Shown: positions 22,201 to 34,675 of the stretch, piece after piece
Position numbering within the stretch: the first letter of the stretch is position 1
Layout: each line of letters opens with the position of its first letter
Made by a program: the position numbers and the translations under genes
The notes under the pieces: generated by a model
What the model saw: only the letters and a program-made list of their open reading frames with translations
Databases searched by the model: none
What the model was told of the DNA's origin: nothing
Source: Tenrec ecaudatus
Lineage: Eukaryota; Chordata; Mammalia; Afrosoricida; Tenrecidae
Length of the DNA stretch: 64,000 nucleotides
Direction of reading: 5' to 3'
NCBI RefSeq assembly: GCF_050624435.1
Contig: NC_134542.1
Span: 13,723,497-13,787,496, forward strand

Positions 22201-22480
22201 GACAATTTCAGTGTTTTCACTGTCTTCCTTTGTGTTGCTTTAACTCATAATCCAGGATAAAATGTAGGTATCTGATTTGCAGCCCCCCTGAATTGTAATG
22301 GGATTGTACCTGGTCCAGTTATTAGAATTTTTGTTTCAGGTTGAGGTACATACTAAAGGCCGTAATCTCTGAGCTTCATAAATGAGTGCTTCCAGTCTTT
22401 TGATTTTAGCAAGCAATATTGTGTTATCTGATTATTTCATTGAGTAGGTACGTCGATACAACTCCCTGGTGACGTTAAGT
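22201..22480 (-). mobile_element. hAT-like fragment next to an RTE fragment
   Basis: 22225-22290 is close to the reverse complement of 23560-23625. 22330-22460 is RTE (minus strand), with 'ggtccagttattagaattt' and 'cataaatgagtgcttccag'. The hAT label rests only on the end motif of the 23.5 kb copy. Confidence 0.45.
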
Positions 22481-22484
22481 CTTG

Positions 22485-22660
22485 GGCTATTAAGTGTAAG
22501 GACAGCAGTTTGAAACCACCAGCTGCTTTGAGGGAGAAAAATTGAACTTTTTACTTCCATAAAGATTTGCAGTCTAAGAAACACCCATGAGGGTAGTTCT
22601 ACCCTGTTCTATAGGGTTGTTATGAGTTTGCATTGACTAGATTGCAGTCAGTTTGTTTGT
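22485..22660 (+). mobile_element. AfroSINE
   Basis: The blocks 'gcagtttgaaaccaccagctgc', 'ccataaagatttgcagtc' and 'tagttctaccctgttctatag' are in canonical order. Confidence 0.8.
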
Positions 22661-22734
22661 TTAGTCAAGGGATAAAGCCAAGTAGGATTTATGAATTTTG
22701 AGATTATCACAATATATAAAACTAAAAATTCCTA

Positions 22735-22925
22735 ACCTAGTGCCATTGAGTCTATTCTGATTCATGAGGCAAACTCACAATGCTGACTCCTAGTGACCTC
22801 TTCTTAGACTGTAATTGCTCATGGGAGTAGAAAGCCCAGTATTTCTTATGCGGAGCTGCTGGTGGTTTCGAACTGGCAACTATGCGGATCGCAGCCTAGT
22901 ACATAACCCACCACATCACCAGGTA
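22735..22925 (-). mobile_element. AfroSINE-type element
   Basis: The complement of the SINE is readable: 'tgctgactcctagtgacc', 'ggagtagaaagcccag', 'gagctgctggtggtttcgaac' and 'ccaccacatcaccagg'. It forms a facing pair with 22485-22660. Confidence 0.75.
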
Positions 22926-23384
22926 ACCTATATAACATGAGTGTTGTATAGCTGTTATTTAAAGCCATGAGATTGGATGAGATCAGTTCTATTTGGAAGC
23001 TGACTAGAGGACTATAATCTGATCGAGCCCTAGGGTTGGAGATGGTGGTCGTGAGCCAACTAGCAAAGTAAGCTGACAAGGAAAGAAACGAGATTGTAGT
23101 GCTTGAAAGCAAGTGGGAGTTCTGTTCAAAGGAACAGCAGTGATCAGAACTTTTAAGCGCTGCTAGAAAGGTCATGTAATATGAGAAACAACAGTATGCC
23201 CACTGAATTTAGCAACATGAAGGTCACTGGTGACCTAATAGTTTCAGTGCAATGGAAATGAAATCATTCAAAGTATATTAAAAAATAATGGAAGATGGGA
23301 CTTGGAAGACTGAATGTAGAAGTTTCTGTAATTCCCCATGGCTTTACTATATAGGAAATTAAGTGGTGTTACAGGAATGTGTAT
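22926..23384. other. Intron 1, no clear feature
   Basis: An open frame on the minus strand near 22846-23175 overlaps the SINE and has no recognisable product. I see nothing else. Confidence 0.35.
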
Positions 23385-23500
23385 GGAGACTGGTGGCACA
23401 ATTGGTTAAGTATTGGGCTGCTAACGTAAGGTTGGTTGTTCAGACCCAGCTATACCCTTAATTGAAAGATTGAGACCATTTACTCCATAAAGATTTACAA
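23385..23500 (+). mobile_element. AfroSINE fragment
   Basis: Head and middle are present: 'gagactggtggcacaattggttaa', 'ttgggctgctaacg' and 'ctccataaagatttaca'. The 3' end is missing, replaced by the hAT-like sequence that follows. Confidence 0.7.
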
Positions 23501-23625
23501 CAATGTTTCTCAGCGTGGGTGATACTGCCCCCTAGCGGGTGCTGGAGCAATCCTGGGGGGGAAGGGGGCCTGCAAATAAGGTACCTACATTTTATCCTGG
23601 ATTATGAGCTATAGTACAAAGAAGC
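23501..23625 (+). mobile_element. hAT-like non-autonomous fragment
   Basis: It starts 'caatgtttctcagcgtggg', which resembles hAT terminal sequence. Its right part (23560-23625) is repeated inverted at 22225-22290. No transposase coding is seen. Confidence 0.4.
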
Positions 23626-24059
23626 GGAAACTATGCATTTGAAATTGAACATTGGTTGAAGAAGACTGATGGGAAGAACTATTGAATTGCGGTGCTGGAG
23701 AAGCATATTGAAAGTACTGTGGACTGCCGAAAGGACGGACCGTCCTGTTTTGGAAGAGGGAAGGCCAGAGTGCTAGAGGCAAGGATGGAGAGAATGTCTT
23801 CATACATACTTTGGAAATGTTGTCCGGAGGGACCAGTCCCTTGAGAAAGGATAGCATGTTTGGTAAAATAGAGGGCCAGCAAAGGGGAGGAAGGCCCTCA
23901 AGGAAGGATGGATTGTGACTCCATGGCTGTAGCAATGGACTCGGGCATAAGAAATCACTGTGAGGATGCAGAGGATGGGCAGCGTTTCCTTCTGTTGTGC
24001 ATAAGGTCGCTGTGGGTTGGAGCCGACTGCATGGCACCTCACAAGTTTCTCCTTACTAA
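23626..24059 (+). mobile_element. RTE/BovB LINE 3' end
   Basis: The 3' blocks run in order to the element's end: 'ttgaagaagactgatgggaag', 'tgctggagaagcatattgaaag', 'gaccagtcccttgagaaagg', then 'gtcgctgtgggttggagcc' and 'gcatggcacctcac'. This is one of the better-preserved 3' ends in the window. Confidence 0.8.
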
Positions 24060-24176
24060 ACACTGTAATTTTTTTTCCCCTGTAAAGAGGTGGTAGGTCA
24101 AATAAAATTCGGAACCTATGATTTACAAGGGGATTCCACTCTCCCAAAATGGAATCTTTTTTTCGAAGTTATGTAT
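24060..24176 (-). mobile_element. Mariner C-terminal end, left of a solo LTR
   Basis: On the minus strand the codons read similarly to the last residues of a mariner transposase ('FRILFDLPPLYRG'). The mariner continues at 24720 after the LTR insertion. Confidence 0.6.
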
Positions 24177-24725
24177 TGTGGGGTGCCAGCCCCCACAACC
24201 AAATGGGCTCAAGTGGGCAGTTGTATAATTGAAGGGTAATTAAAGAGACATTGGATAAGTTAAAGCCTGCAAGGGCTCACCTAGGCCATGACTTCAGGAG
24301 CTTGGTCCATTCAGAGAGTCATTATATTTCCAACAACAGCTTATATATTCTTGGAGTTTGCAAGCCCCCATAATTACAGGTAACCATCTACCTAACAAAG
24401 TGGGCTGTACCCAAACCCTAAAGGCCCCTGAGTTATTGGAAGAGTAACTTAACAGTGCTGGGGCAGGTACAGGGAAGTAACTGTCTCCGGCCAGAGAGTC
24501 ATCGAGCCAAGCGTTTGTAAGAAATAACTTTAAGGTAACACCATTATGGGAGGATATAGTGGGGAACAATATTAATTATGAGAATATGATTGAGACTCAT
24601 CTCTAACTCCCAAGGGTGAAGGCCTCCCTCCACCCCAGAGACCCAGTCTGCCAGGCTTCTTAAGATAAGGGAATAAAGGATTCATCCTTAGACACTCTCA
24701 TCCCCTTCTGTTTCCCACAATGTAT
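24171..24725 (+). mobile_element. Solo LTR with 6-bp target duplication
   Basis: The LTR spans 24177-24719 (543 bp). It begins TGTGGGG and ends TTCCCACA, the TG...CA ends of a retroviral LTR. The six-base duplication ATGTAT is at 24171-24176 and 24720-24725. An AATAAA at 24672-24677 marks the + orientation. It sits inside a mariner coding region. The 6-bp duplication fits class II (betaretrovirus-like) elements. No internal viral sequence remains. The family was not identified. Confidence 0.8.
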
Positions 24726-24945
24726 TTCAAATTTTTTTAACAAAATAACCTTATCACCTTCAGAGTATTCTCCATTACACTTAATATACTTATTAAGTCT
24801 GCAATTCCATTCTTGGAAACATTTTCCAAACTCATCTGTTTGGATGGCTGACAGCACCTCCCTCTTTTTTTTCTTCACCTCTTCTATGTCGTCAAATCAC
24901 TGTCCTTTCATGTTCCTCTGCATTCAGGGGAACATGTACCAGTGT
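24720..24945 (-). mobile_element. Mariner segment, right of the solo LTR
   Basis: The minus strand encodes a well-preserved mariner C-terminal stretch: 'MKGQ', a stop, 'FDDIEEVKKKKREVLSAIQ', 'TDEFGKCFQEW', then 'GEYSEGDKV'. With 24060-24176 it forms one element interrupted by the LTR. Confidence 0.75.
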
Positions 24946-25590
24946 ACATGCTTTGGTTTAGCCAGATTTGTAAGGTAGAAATGGGATCATGAATATTAGG
25001 GTGTGGGGGTGGAGAGGAAGCATTAAAGGAGGAAAGTTGTATGTTTTATTGGTGCTATACTGCATTCTGACTGGCTGGTCTCCTCCCCATGACCCTCTAT
25101 AAGGAGTTGTCCAATTGCTTACAGATGGCCTTTGGGTCTCTACTCCGCGACTCATTCACAATGATAAGATTTTTTTGTTCTTCGATGCCTGATACCTGAT
25201 TCTGTCGACACTTCATGATCACACAGGCTGGTGTGCTTCTTCCATATGGGCTTTGTTGCTTCTCCGCTAGATGACCGCTTGTTTATCTTCAAGCCTCTAA
25301 GATTCCAGATGCTATATATCTTTTGATAGCCATACACTATCAGCTTTCCTCACCACATTTACTTATGCACCTACTTTGTCTTCAGCGATCATGTTGGGAA
25401 GGTGAGAATCATGGAATGCCAGGTTATTAGAACAAAGTGTTGTGTTGAGGGAGTACTTGAGAGGCCCAATGTCCATTTGCTACCTTAATACTAAACCTAT
25501 AAATATATGTACAGAGACCTGTTTCCTCATTGTCTCATATATATATATATTTACATATGTACCTACCTGTATTTAGACCTCTATAAATGC
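24946..25590 (-). mobile_element. L1-like non-LTR family, internal part
   Basis: This is the reverse complement of a stretch of the family best seen at 42900-43470. Shared blocks are 'cacaggctggtgtgcttcttcc', 'tggaatgccaggtta' and 'gagggagtacttgag'. The family's A-rich 3' end is absent here, so the copy is truncated at both ends. Confidence 0.7.
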
Positions 25591-25735
25591 CCTTTGGAGG
25601 GCTGTCCTCTTTCACTGACCATCTATTTTATCAACATAATGTTCTTTTCAAGGACTAGGTACTCCCACGTACATGTCCAAAGTACATGAGATGAAGTCTT
25701 GCCATCCTTGCTGCTTGTACTTGGTGGTTATGAAT
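25591..25735 (-). mobile_element. RTE/BovB LINE fragment
   Basis: The blocks 'ggctgtcctctttcactgacc', 'aggactaggtactcccac' and 'catgtccaaagtacatgag' match the RTE 3' region on the minus strand. Confidence 0.65.
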
Positions 25736-26283
25736 TTAAACTAAGTCTGGTTGAGTTTGTTACTCACTTACTTTACGCTACATGGGTGTAGGTTAGGAGT
25801 AGGTAGGCAGTATTTGCTTGACAAGCATTTGTGAGGGTGCAGTGGGAAGAATGAAGCGATTTTTGGATGTATATAAGGTAATTACAAACAAGGAGTCACA
25901 GACTAACTCTGAACTAGAGAAAGAGGAAACTGAGAATGCTATGTTAAATTAAAAAGATAAAAAAGCTATTTGCAGGTCTCTTCTGTATATTTAATTTGTT
26001 AAAGTAAATAGATTTCATGACCCCATTTGAAACTTAATTAATTTTTTAAATCAATCCTTTTGCCTTACCATTTCTTTGGAATTTTATTCTATGTAAACTT
26101 GGAGAAAAAATATTTTGGATATAGCAAGTGCTACCATTAGCGATTATGGTTTTTCTTAAAGGAGGGATTTTAAAGGATTAAACATTAGAAGCTTCCCTCA
26201 GCTGTAGAAACTATGTTTAAATGTGTCCTCTTCTTTTACTTATGTCAGACTTTAAAATCAAGTTGTTAACATCCTGGTAAGTT
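25736..26283. other. Intron 1, no clear feature
   Basis: AT-rich sequence without a recognisable gene or repeat. Confidence 0.35.
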
Positions 26284-26471
26284 AAGGTGGCCAGACGTCC
26301 CACTTTTTAACAATTTTTCCCGCGTCTGACGGCGTTTTAAAGTCCTGATTTTTGGAAAGAACTCAAGACGAGCTAGGGCATACAGTTTTCGGCTGCCATG
26401 TGGCTATTGCGCCAGGCTATGAGTTTGATCAATGGTGTCCCGCTTTACCAATGTTAAAATCTGGTCACCTT
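26284..26471. mobile_element. Terminal-inverted-repeat element just upstream of CUL3 exon 2
   Basis: The ends are inverted repeats: 'aaggtggccagacgt' on the left and, on the opposite strand, 'aaggtgaccagattt' on the right. The body is about 190 bp and has no coding sequence. A TTAA overlaps the left edge (26282-26285), but none is seen on the right. It looks like a non-autonomous DNA transposon of unknown superfamily. It ends about 90 bp before the exon 2 acceptor. Confidence 0.55.
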
Positions 26472-26552
26472 GTAGTAAGTCAGGCAGAGTTATGAATGTG
26501 GCTGTATAATTAAACATATGGAAAAATTTAACTTTTCTTTACCCTCTTTTGA

Positions 26553-27479
<927 letters not shown>

Positions 27480-28205
27480 GTTTTCCCTTCACCTAGTTTC
27501 AACGGTTAACATTTTGTCACATTTTTGCCAATCTTCCTATTGTTAATTACTATGTTTTGTACTCTTATCACTGAACCATGAAAGAGTAAGTTTTAGATTT
27601 CATTTACCCTAAATACCCTGACCAAAAATTAGTCACCTTAACCTTAATGAATACTGGGGCCCAAATGACCCATATTCAAATTATACCAATAGATACTTTT
27701 TATTTCTTTCTGAGCCAGGATTTAGTCCCGGGTCACATACTCAGTTCCTTAGTCTTTGTTTGTCTTTCTGCGCATTGACACTTTTTTGAAGAGCATAGGT
27801 CAGTTGTTTGTAGATTGCCCCTCAGTTTTTGGTTTGTCTGATTGTTTCCTCATGACTAGTTTCAGGTTATGCATTTTTGGCAGGAATAATACATAAGTGA
27901 TGTTGTGTCCTCAGTGCATCACATCAGGAGGCACATGATGTCAGTTTGTCCCATTATTGGTGATGTTAACTTTGATCACTTGGTGTCCGCCAGATTTCTT
28001 CACTGTGAAGGTACCTTTTTTCCCTTTGTCATTCATAAGTAATCTGTTCAGATATAATTTTGAGACTGTTTGAATATCCTGTTCCCAAAACAAATTTTAT
28101 GTGATGGTTTAGCACCCACTGATGGTTCCTGCATGAATCATTGTTCTTATAGTGGTTGGAAAATGGCAGTTTTTCTATTTCTATGGTTCCTTTTATAATT
28201 CCTTT
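27480..28205. mobile_element. Old LINE-1 (L1M type) segment
   Basis: The text 'ttgtcccattattggtgatgttaactttgatcacttggt' in pieces, and 'ttgagactgtttgaatatcctgtt', are familiar from ancient mammalian L1 3' regions. Many substitutions indicate great age. Orientation and exact subfamily were not determined. Confidence 0.6.
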
Positions 28206-29139
28206 CTCTTAAATGGGATAACATGAACAGATAGCTGGGACTAATTAAGTAAGGTGATTGTGTTCATCCTTCAATCAGTCGGTTTTGATTAAGGGCTTAT
28301 TATGTACAACTTTTCATGAAAACATACTAGATGCAAAAGAGTGATAGTAAGCTATTCTGAGACTAGGTTTCCTTTTGATATGAGAGATGACAAACACATT
28401 ATGTAACAGTGTGAGGAGGTGTATCATTAAATTGCAAATGATTTTTCCAGGCAATAGATTGCTTAGGAATTCAAATATAGGAGAGTTAAGGTTTCTTGAG
28501 AAAATATCAAATGAAACTGAGTCTGTAAAGGTTTAGGATGTAAGTGAACACTGAAAGGCATGCCAAGACAGCAGATGTCATGTGACGTTCAGACATAAAC
28601 TGGGCGCACAAGTGGCGAGTGCAGTGATTGACATAATTTTAGGGATTAGTGGACTGTAGCCATGAACAGATGTGCTAGGAAGAGACTGTAGAAAAATTTG
28701 AATGCCAGGTTAAAGAATTTAGACTTGCTTGTGTTGAGCTCTTTGATGCTTATAAGTAGATGATATGCCACAGGATATTTGAAGAAGATAAAACGAGACT
28801 AAATGCAGAACCAGTGAAAATGCTTACTAGAAACAGAAGACCTAGAATAATCTGATAGAGTGATAAACTTGAAATGACTAGAGTCAGAATTCTGAAATAA
28901 AACTAAATTGTAATGAAACTCTTACTTATAATGGGTAGAGGTGACACTTTATTTTAGATCATAATGGAAATTTTTATAGTTGTTACTTAAGCACCGTAGA
29001 AATAAATTTATATGAGAAGAAATTTGAGTGTGAGAAAGTAAGAAAACGCTCAAGTGGAAATACCAAGTTTAGAGATACAGGGAGGATAAGTAAAAAAATT
29101 GCTATAAAATCATAAACATTAAAGTGAAACACAAAAATA
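28206..29139. other. Intron 2, possible old repeat
   Basis: 28500-28760 shares wording with 21460-22000 and 54180-54680 and is probably an old mammalian interspersed repeat. No gene is seen. Confidence 0.35.
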
Positions 29140-30140
29140 GGAGGTTGTTTCTCAATGTGCCCTCCACCTAGGTCTGTTAACTTTTGAAGTTGGTAGTGTT
29201 GCCATCACTCAAATTCTGTGCTCATGGATAAACACCATTTCAATGATGCCCTTCGCCTTTCAGGGACTTAAATCATGTTCCTTTGAAAGTACGCTTTGAG
29301 TAAGGTTTCCCAGTGAAATTCCCAGAGCACAGCCCATGACACCCTCAAAGAAAGAACAGGTAGGTTGTCTTGACTGGGGGATAAAACACATCCCTGGGAG
29401 CATCTTTGTCTGGTCTTTTTCCGACCAGTGCTCTTTTCATTTTTCTTAAATCTTCGTCATGAGCACTGTCAATGTCCTGTTTCCTTGGAGAAAGTCTTTT
29501 GAGATTACCCTTTGGAATCCTATAAATAATTGCTGTACCTTCTGACCTGATCTCTCTGCCTTGAATTTATTTGGGAGCCCCTGTATTGACTGGATCTTTT
29601 CTCTAAATTGGATTGGTAAACCTAGGACTTGCTCCTGGTAAGGAGTTCTGCAAAATTACCTTCATTAACCTCCTCTTGTGTACAAGATTGGTGGAAAGAT
29701 CAGCTTTTTTGAAATGGCTGATCTTCATGCAACCTTTTGGCACCCATTGAACCAAGATGCTTGATTTAAACAGAAAATGCCAAACCGTGTACTAGTCCAC
29801 ATTTTAATTGTGGCAATTTTATTGTCTTTCTCCACCAGTGTTTAGACTTCACTCCATTTGTTGCAGTGACGACTCTCCCTTTATTGGCTTCTCTTCGTGG
29901 CTCGTTTTATGGGTGGCAGATTTCCTGTATGCTTCTTGCAAAATTGCAATGGTTTGGTTAGATTGGCTTTGTTAAAACGTGGATGGTAACTACACAAAAT
30001 GCTTTTGAAGGCACTCTAATGAGACTAAAATGAGTATTTTGCTGAGAGAATTTGGCTGCAGTGATCCCTTTATACCAGAGGTCTGTTTAAAGATACTTTG
30101 TTTGGAATAAATCCATGCATTTATGAACTGGAACCCTTTT
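29140..30140 (-). mobile_element. Mariner DNA transposon, near full length but decayed
   Basis: About 1 kb lines up along its length with the split mariner at 450-2475 (for example 29425-29460 with 715-755, and 30088-30125 with 2428-2465). Its left edge ('ccctccacctaggtc') matches 49059-49074. Numerous stops rule out function. It is on the minus strand. Confidence 0.7.
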
Positions 30141-30489
30141 ACAGCAGCACTTTTGGACTTTCTCTTTTACAACTTGGACAGGAGTCCAGAAATAGAGGTA
30201 GAGATTTACTATTTGACAAGCATGTATTGAAGTGTAAGTTTGAGAGTTGAGAAAACAAGCTAAGAGCTGAATTTTCAGAAGCAAGCTATGATAAGTAGGT
30301 GAGGACAGTAAATAAGATTAGGGAATTTGGTAACTAAAGGAGTGCAGAATCTACTGAAGGAGGGTCTATTGAAGCAATTGAAGTTTTGAGAATGAGAGTA
30401 TGACATTGAGAATAATGGTGAAGCTGTAAGGGTGTAAGAAGGGATATTCTCATTTGTCAGAGGTTCTAGGTACATATACTGCTTAGATT
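30141..30489. other. Intron 2, no clear feature
   Basis: Sequence between the mariner and a SINE. Short open frames are not supported. Confidence 0.3.
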
Positions 30490-30645
30490 ACGGAGCCCCG
30501 GTGGTACTATGGGATAAGCACTGAGGTAAGTAATGACAAGGTCACTGGAATTCCAGTCAGGAAGTGATTAGACTTGCCTGCTCCCTTAAAGATTTAGAGT
30601 CTTGAGGGCAGTGGGTTTGGGTTTGATATTAGTAGGTTATGGAAA
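30490..30645 (+). mobile_element. AfroSINE
   Basis: The tRNA-like head 'ggagccccggtggtactatggga' is one of the clearest in the window. It is followed by 'cttaaagatttagagtcttg' and the tail 'ggcagtgggtttgggtttg'. The copy lacks part of the middle. Confidence 0.8.
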
Positions 30646-31674
30646 ACTTCTATTCCAGTTGATTATGTTAGAGAAGTTAAATATACAAGGATCCTTCAAG
30701 AAAGTGTGGGAGAATTGGAATGAAAAGATAATGGAGGTTTCCTTGAACTTTAGATGATTTCCTTTGTATATGCTAAACTCTTATTTTATGTCTCTTTCAC
30801 AATGATGTCTGAAAGTGTACTTTAATCTTATTTTTTTCTGTCATCAACATTTGACCAGTTTAGTTATTATCTGACTAGGCTGAAATATACCAATTTTTGA
30901 AAGTTTAATGATTGATGTAGTTATTTATTCAATTGAATTAATATTTGAGACCTCTGCTGGTATTTTGTTTTCGTTTTTTTTTTAATGTGTTTTCCACTTA
31001 CTTTCATTTGAAATCCTGGGGTTAAAAATTAGTAACCACACGAATCCAGTACTGCTGTATGAAGGAAGCACTGCCAAGAAAGATGAACTGATAGGCAGTA
31101 CCATCATAGAGTAGCTCAGAATATTTGACCTGTGATGTAAAATACAACATCTTTATTTATTCTACCAAGTGGAATTGGGTTGTTACTGATGTATTGTGCA
31201 AAAGTGGAGTCTGCATGAAAATGGATACCTGCTGTCTCTGTGTTGCAGCTTTTGATGGAAATTCTTAAACGCACAGGATACATCCCTTATTGGACTTACA
31301 AAAATTTTATTATTTGCTCTAGCCATCAGGATTTTTTGTTATTGTTCTTTGTGTTCTGTGTTCTTTTGACAGTTAGTTGGATTGTCCAACTAACAGCACT
31401 TGCCTTTGAAAAAGTGACGTACTCTAACACTGTAATGCACCTTCTAGTGCTGTGGCACGGCTAGCCAGGACCCGACAGCAGTCCACTTGGAAGAACGCAA
31501 AGGAGTACAGCTTTACATGAAAGTAGGGTTGGTTGATTATAAGGAAGTTCGTAATTTCCCAACACCACAAAGCAGAACCTTAGGGTATGGTGTGGCCTTT
31601 GGGCTTTGCCATAAAAATCATTTTTCATGTTAGTGAAGATGAAAATGTTTTAGGGATTGCTCTTTGTTTTTCTA
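30646..31674. other. Intron 2, unassigned
   Basis: A stretch near 31010-31480 is compositionally plain and contains an open frame of 74 codons with no recognisable product. I see no repeat that I can name. Confidence 0.3.
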
Positions 31675-31868
31675 GAGGGACCATTGTCATGAAGTGGGCT
31701 TAGGTATTGGGCTGCTGTCTGGAAGGTTGGTGGTTTGAGTCCATCAGTTTCTTGCTGGGAGAAAGAGGAAGTAGTTTGCTTTTGTAAAGATTTATAGCCC
31801 TGGAAACGTGGAGCACTTCTGCTCTGTCCTTGTAGGTTTGCTAGGAAGATATAAATCACTTGATTGTT
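31675..31868 (+). mobile_element. AfroSINE
   Basis: The order is 'ttgggctgctgtctggaaggttgg', 'gagaaagaggaagtagtttgc', 'gtaaagatttatagccctgg' and 'ttctgctctgtccttgtagg'. It runs into an alternating GT/GC tract. Confidence 0.75.
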
Positions 31869-31915
31869 GTGTGTGCGTGTGCGTGCGCGTGCGCTCGCGC
31901 GCGCGCTCGCACACA
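31869..31915. repeat. Alternating purine-pyrimidine tract
   Basis: About 47 bases of almost uninterrupted (GT)n, (GC)n and (CA)n alternation with only a few breaks. Such tracts favour left-handed Z-DNA. It may have grown from the SINE's 3' tail. Confidence 0.8.
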
Positions 31916-33479
31916 GGTAATGAACTTGATCCATATCATTGCTAAATAAGATAAATGTTCCCTAGTAATTATTTAGAAAGTTTCCATTTTTCTCTTTAAG
32001 CCCCTAAAGGTTCCTTATAAGGCTTTTCACTACAGAATTCCGCATTCAAGAGCATTTGTTACTTGCCCAGCTTTAAATTAGTGCAAAGAATATTTTGGTA
32101 AAAATTGAACACATCTGATCTTTGCACTTGTGGAATAAAAGTAAAAAAGCAAACATGCTTAGTTATAAAGTGTAATGAAGAAACAATATGAATGAATTAT
32201 GGAATGGTGTCTGCTTAGCTCTTAATAAAGTGGTTAAGGAAAAAAAGTAACATGGTGCAATGATACAATCAGGGCAGGTACGTTAAGGAAACGGTGACCT
32301 CTAAATGGGTTGAAGATGGAGAAGACACCGAAGAGTGGTTTCTGGAGCATTTCACACAGAGGTGAGGGCTATCCACACATCCCTCACACCTTGCAGTTTT
32401 GGTTGCAGGCCACTGTAAAGCTAGTATAGCAGTCAAGGGAGTCAGAGTGCTCTTGGTTTCCTGTTATGTGTGTACTCGGCTCACTGGCAGCGAGTTTGTT
32501 TTAGTAGTCTTATTAACTGGGCAGTAGCATTTGGAATACTCTGAGAATTACCAAAATGAGTCAGTGACATGAAGTGAGCATGCACGGTTGGAAAAATTGT
32601 GCTGATAAACTTGCTTGTTGCACAATTGCCACAAACATTCAGTCTGCTAGGCACAGTGAACGAGGTGTACTTTTGTAACGTTTATTCTGTGAAGGACCAA
32701 GTAGTCGTTCACTTCAGTTTTGTGAGTCATAGTCTGGTGCAGCTCCTCACCTGTCCTCTTGGTGCACAAAAGGATACGCTCATGACCATGTGCATGTGGC
32801 TAAGGGCCTTTAAAACTATCAAAATGGCAGTCGGCGGTAGTTTGCCAGTTTCTAGTATAGAGAAATTGGGATGGGAGTAGGGGAGTCTGTAATGAATGGG
32901 GTGTTGAGAGTGGGCAGTGGACAGGAGGAAGCAGGTAAGACTGAAGAGAGAGAAGTCATTTCATGAAACTATGACCTAAGGGCTTTAGAGTTAGTTGAAG
33001 ATATGTTAGGAAGCCCTTTATGGATTTTAAGCAAGAAAATGCAGTGGTCTGATAATAGAGTTTCTAAACTATTACTCTGGTTATTGTGTGAAGAAGTTAG
33101 AGAGCTTAAGAATTCAGATAAGGAGACCAGGGAATTTCAATTCAGTAATTAAGTTGCAAATTCAGAAATAGTGATAATCAGCCTGTCACTCACTGGTGGA
33201 CAGATTAAGGGTGGAGTTAGTTACCTCTTAATTTTTTGTATTAGATTTCTACCTAAGATTCAAATTTGACAGTCTCTAAACTCACAGTACTAAAATAAAA
33301 GGCTTGCATATTCCTGCTCAGGGGAGGAGTTGAATAATAAATTAATTAAAATATCTTGAATAGGGAGAATACTGGGAAAAAAGTAGAACTGAGTTGCAGG
33401 ACTGATTTTGTCACTGACAATCTTGTACAAATTAGACAATCATAGCACAAGTTAGCCAACCATTTGGGTGTCAGTTTGT
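31916..33479. other. Intron 2, unassigned, some old-repeat wording
   Basis: 32990-33130 ('aatgcagtggtctgataatagag', 'attactctggttattgtgtga') resembles the old repeat noted at 21460-22000. The 93-codon frame near 32599-32880 has no recognisable product. Confidence 0.3.
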
Positions 33480-34675
33480 CGTACTGTCAGTGATTTGTGT
33501 GTTGCTGTGTTGCCGGAGGCTATGTCACTGGTATTTCAAATGCCAGCAGGGTCATCCTGAGAGAACAGCTTTTAATACAGCTTCCAGACTCAGTGAAGAA
33601 GAACTTGGCTCTCCACTTCAGAGGAAAGAGTTGCTGAAAACCTTACCCAGAGCTTCCAGAAACGGTTGGCTATTGAAAGCCTAATGAATGGAAGCAGAAG
33701 CTTATTGGAGGTAGCGTAGCAGGAGAGACTCCGAGGGCCAGAAGGCACTCAAAATGGAAGTAAGGAGAAGCCGATTTCTCCCTCAGAGTGGAGTTGACCA
33801 TGAGTTGGATAAAGCCTATGGGAGTGGAGCCGTGGATCTTACTTTGCTGATTCAAGGTAGGAGAAACAGCTGTAAAATAATGCTCATGATTGGAACTTGA
33901 TGTGTGCAAAGTATGACCCCAGGAAAATTAGAAGTGGTCAAAAATGAAACATAAAGATCAATAATCCTAGGTGGTAGTAAACTGAAATGGACTCTAGTAA
34001 TGGTCATTTTAAATGGGAAGACCTTTTGATTTTCTATGCTGGGAATAACATGAGAAATGGCGTAGCATTCATTGTTAAAAAGGACATTGCCAGATCAATC
34101 TTGAAATGCAATGCTGTCCGTATAGTGTTATATTTATCTGCCTTCAAGGAAATCCAATCTAAGAACTGTTCTATTCACATTAACACCAACCACAAAAGCT
34201 AGTGATGAAGAAATTGAAAAATTCTACCAATGACTTCAGTCAGAAATCGATCAAGCATGCAGTAGTCAAAGATGCATTATTGGCGATTGGAATGTAACAG
34301 TTGGAAACAAACGAGGAAGGAGTCTTAGTGGGAAAATAGGGTTTTGAAGCTAGATACAAAGTTGGAGATAGCATGAAAAAAGTTTTCAAGACCAACTACT
34401 TGGTCATAGCAAATACCTTTCTCCAACAACACAAAAGGCAATGTGGGCTTACATATGGACTTCTCCAGGTGGAATACACGGAAATCAAATGGACTAACTG
34501 TGAAAAGAGATGCTGGAGAAATCAGCAGCTTAAACCAGGCCAGTGGAACAGACCATCAGTTGCTCCAATGTAAGTTCAGGTTGAAGCCGAAGAAAATGAA
34601 AACAAGTTGATGAGAGCCAGACTGACTGAGTGTATCCCACCTTAATTTCGAGACACCTCAAGAACAGATTTTTTT
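33480..34675 (+). mobile_element. RTE/BovB LINE, 5' region and endonuclease domain
   Basis: The element enters through leader-like sequence and then encodes fragments of the apurinic-type endonuclease domain. 'NGVAFIVKKDIARSILK' lies near 34050-34110 and 'IIGDWNVTVGN' at 34277-34309. The GDWN block is the conserved endonuclease motif of this clade. 'ANTFLQQHKRQ' follows near 34411-34443. Stops and frameshifts break the frame (for example after 34199). It ends at about 34675, before the reverse-transcriptase domain. A longer copy lies at 39180-41480. Confidence 0.85.

Noticed and set aside
24177-24719. An intact endogenous retrovirus at the LTR sites
   Set aside because: Only single LTRs with matching target duplications remain here and at 51.1-52.2 kb. 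No internal viral sequence is present.
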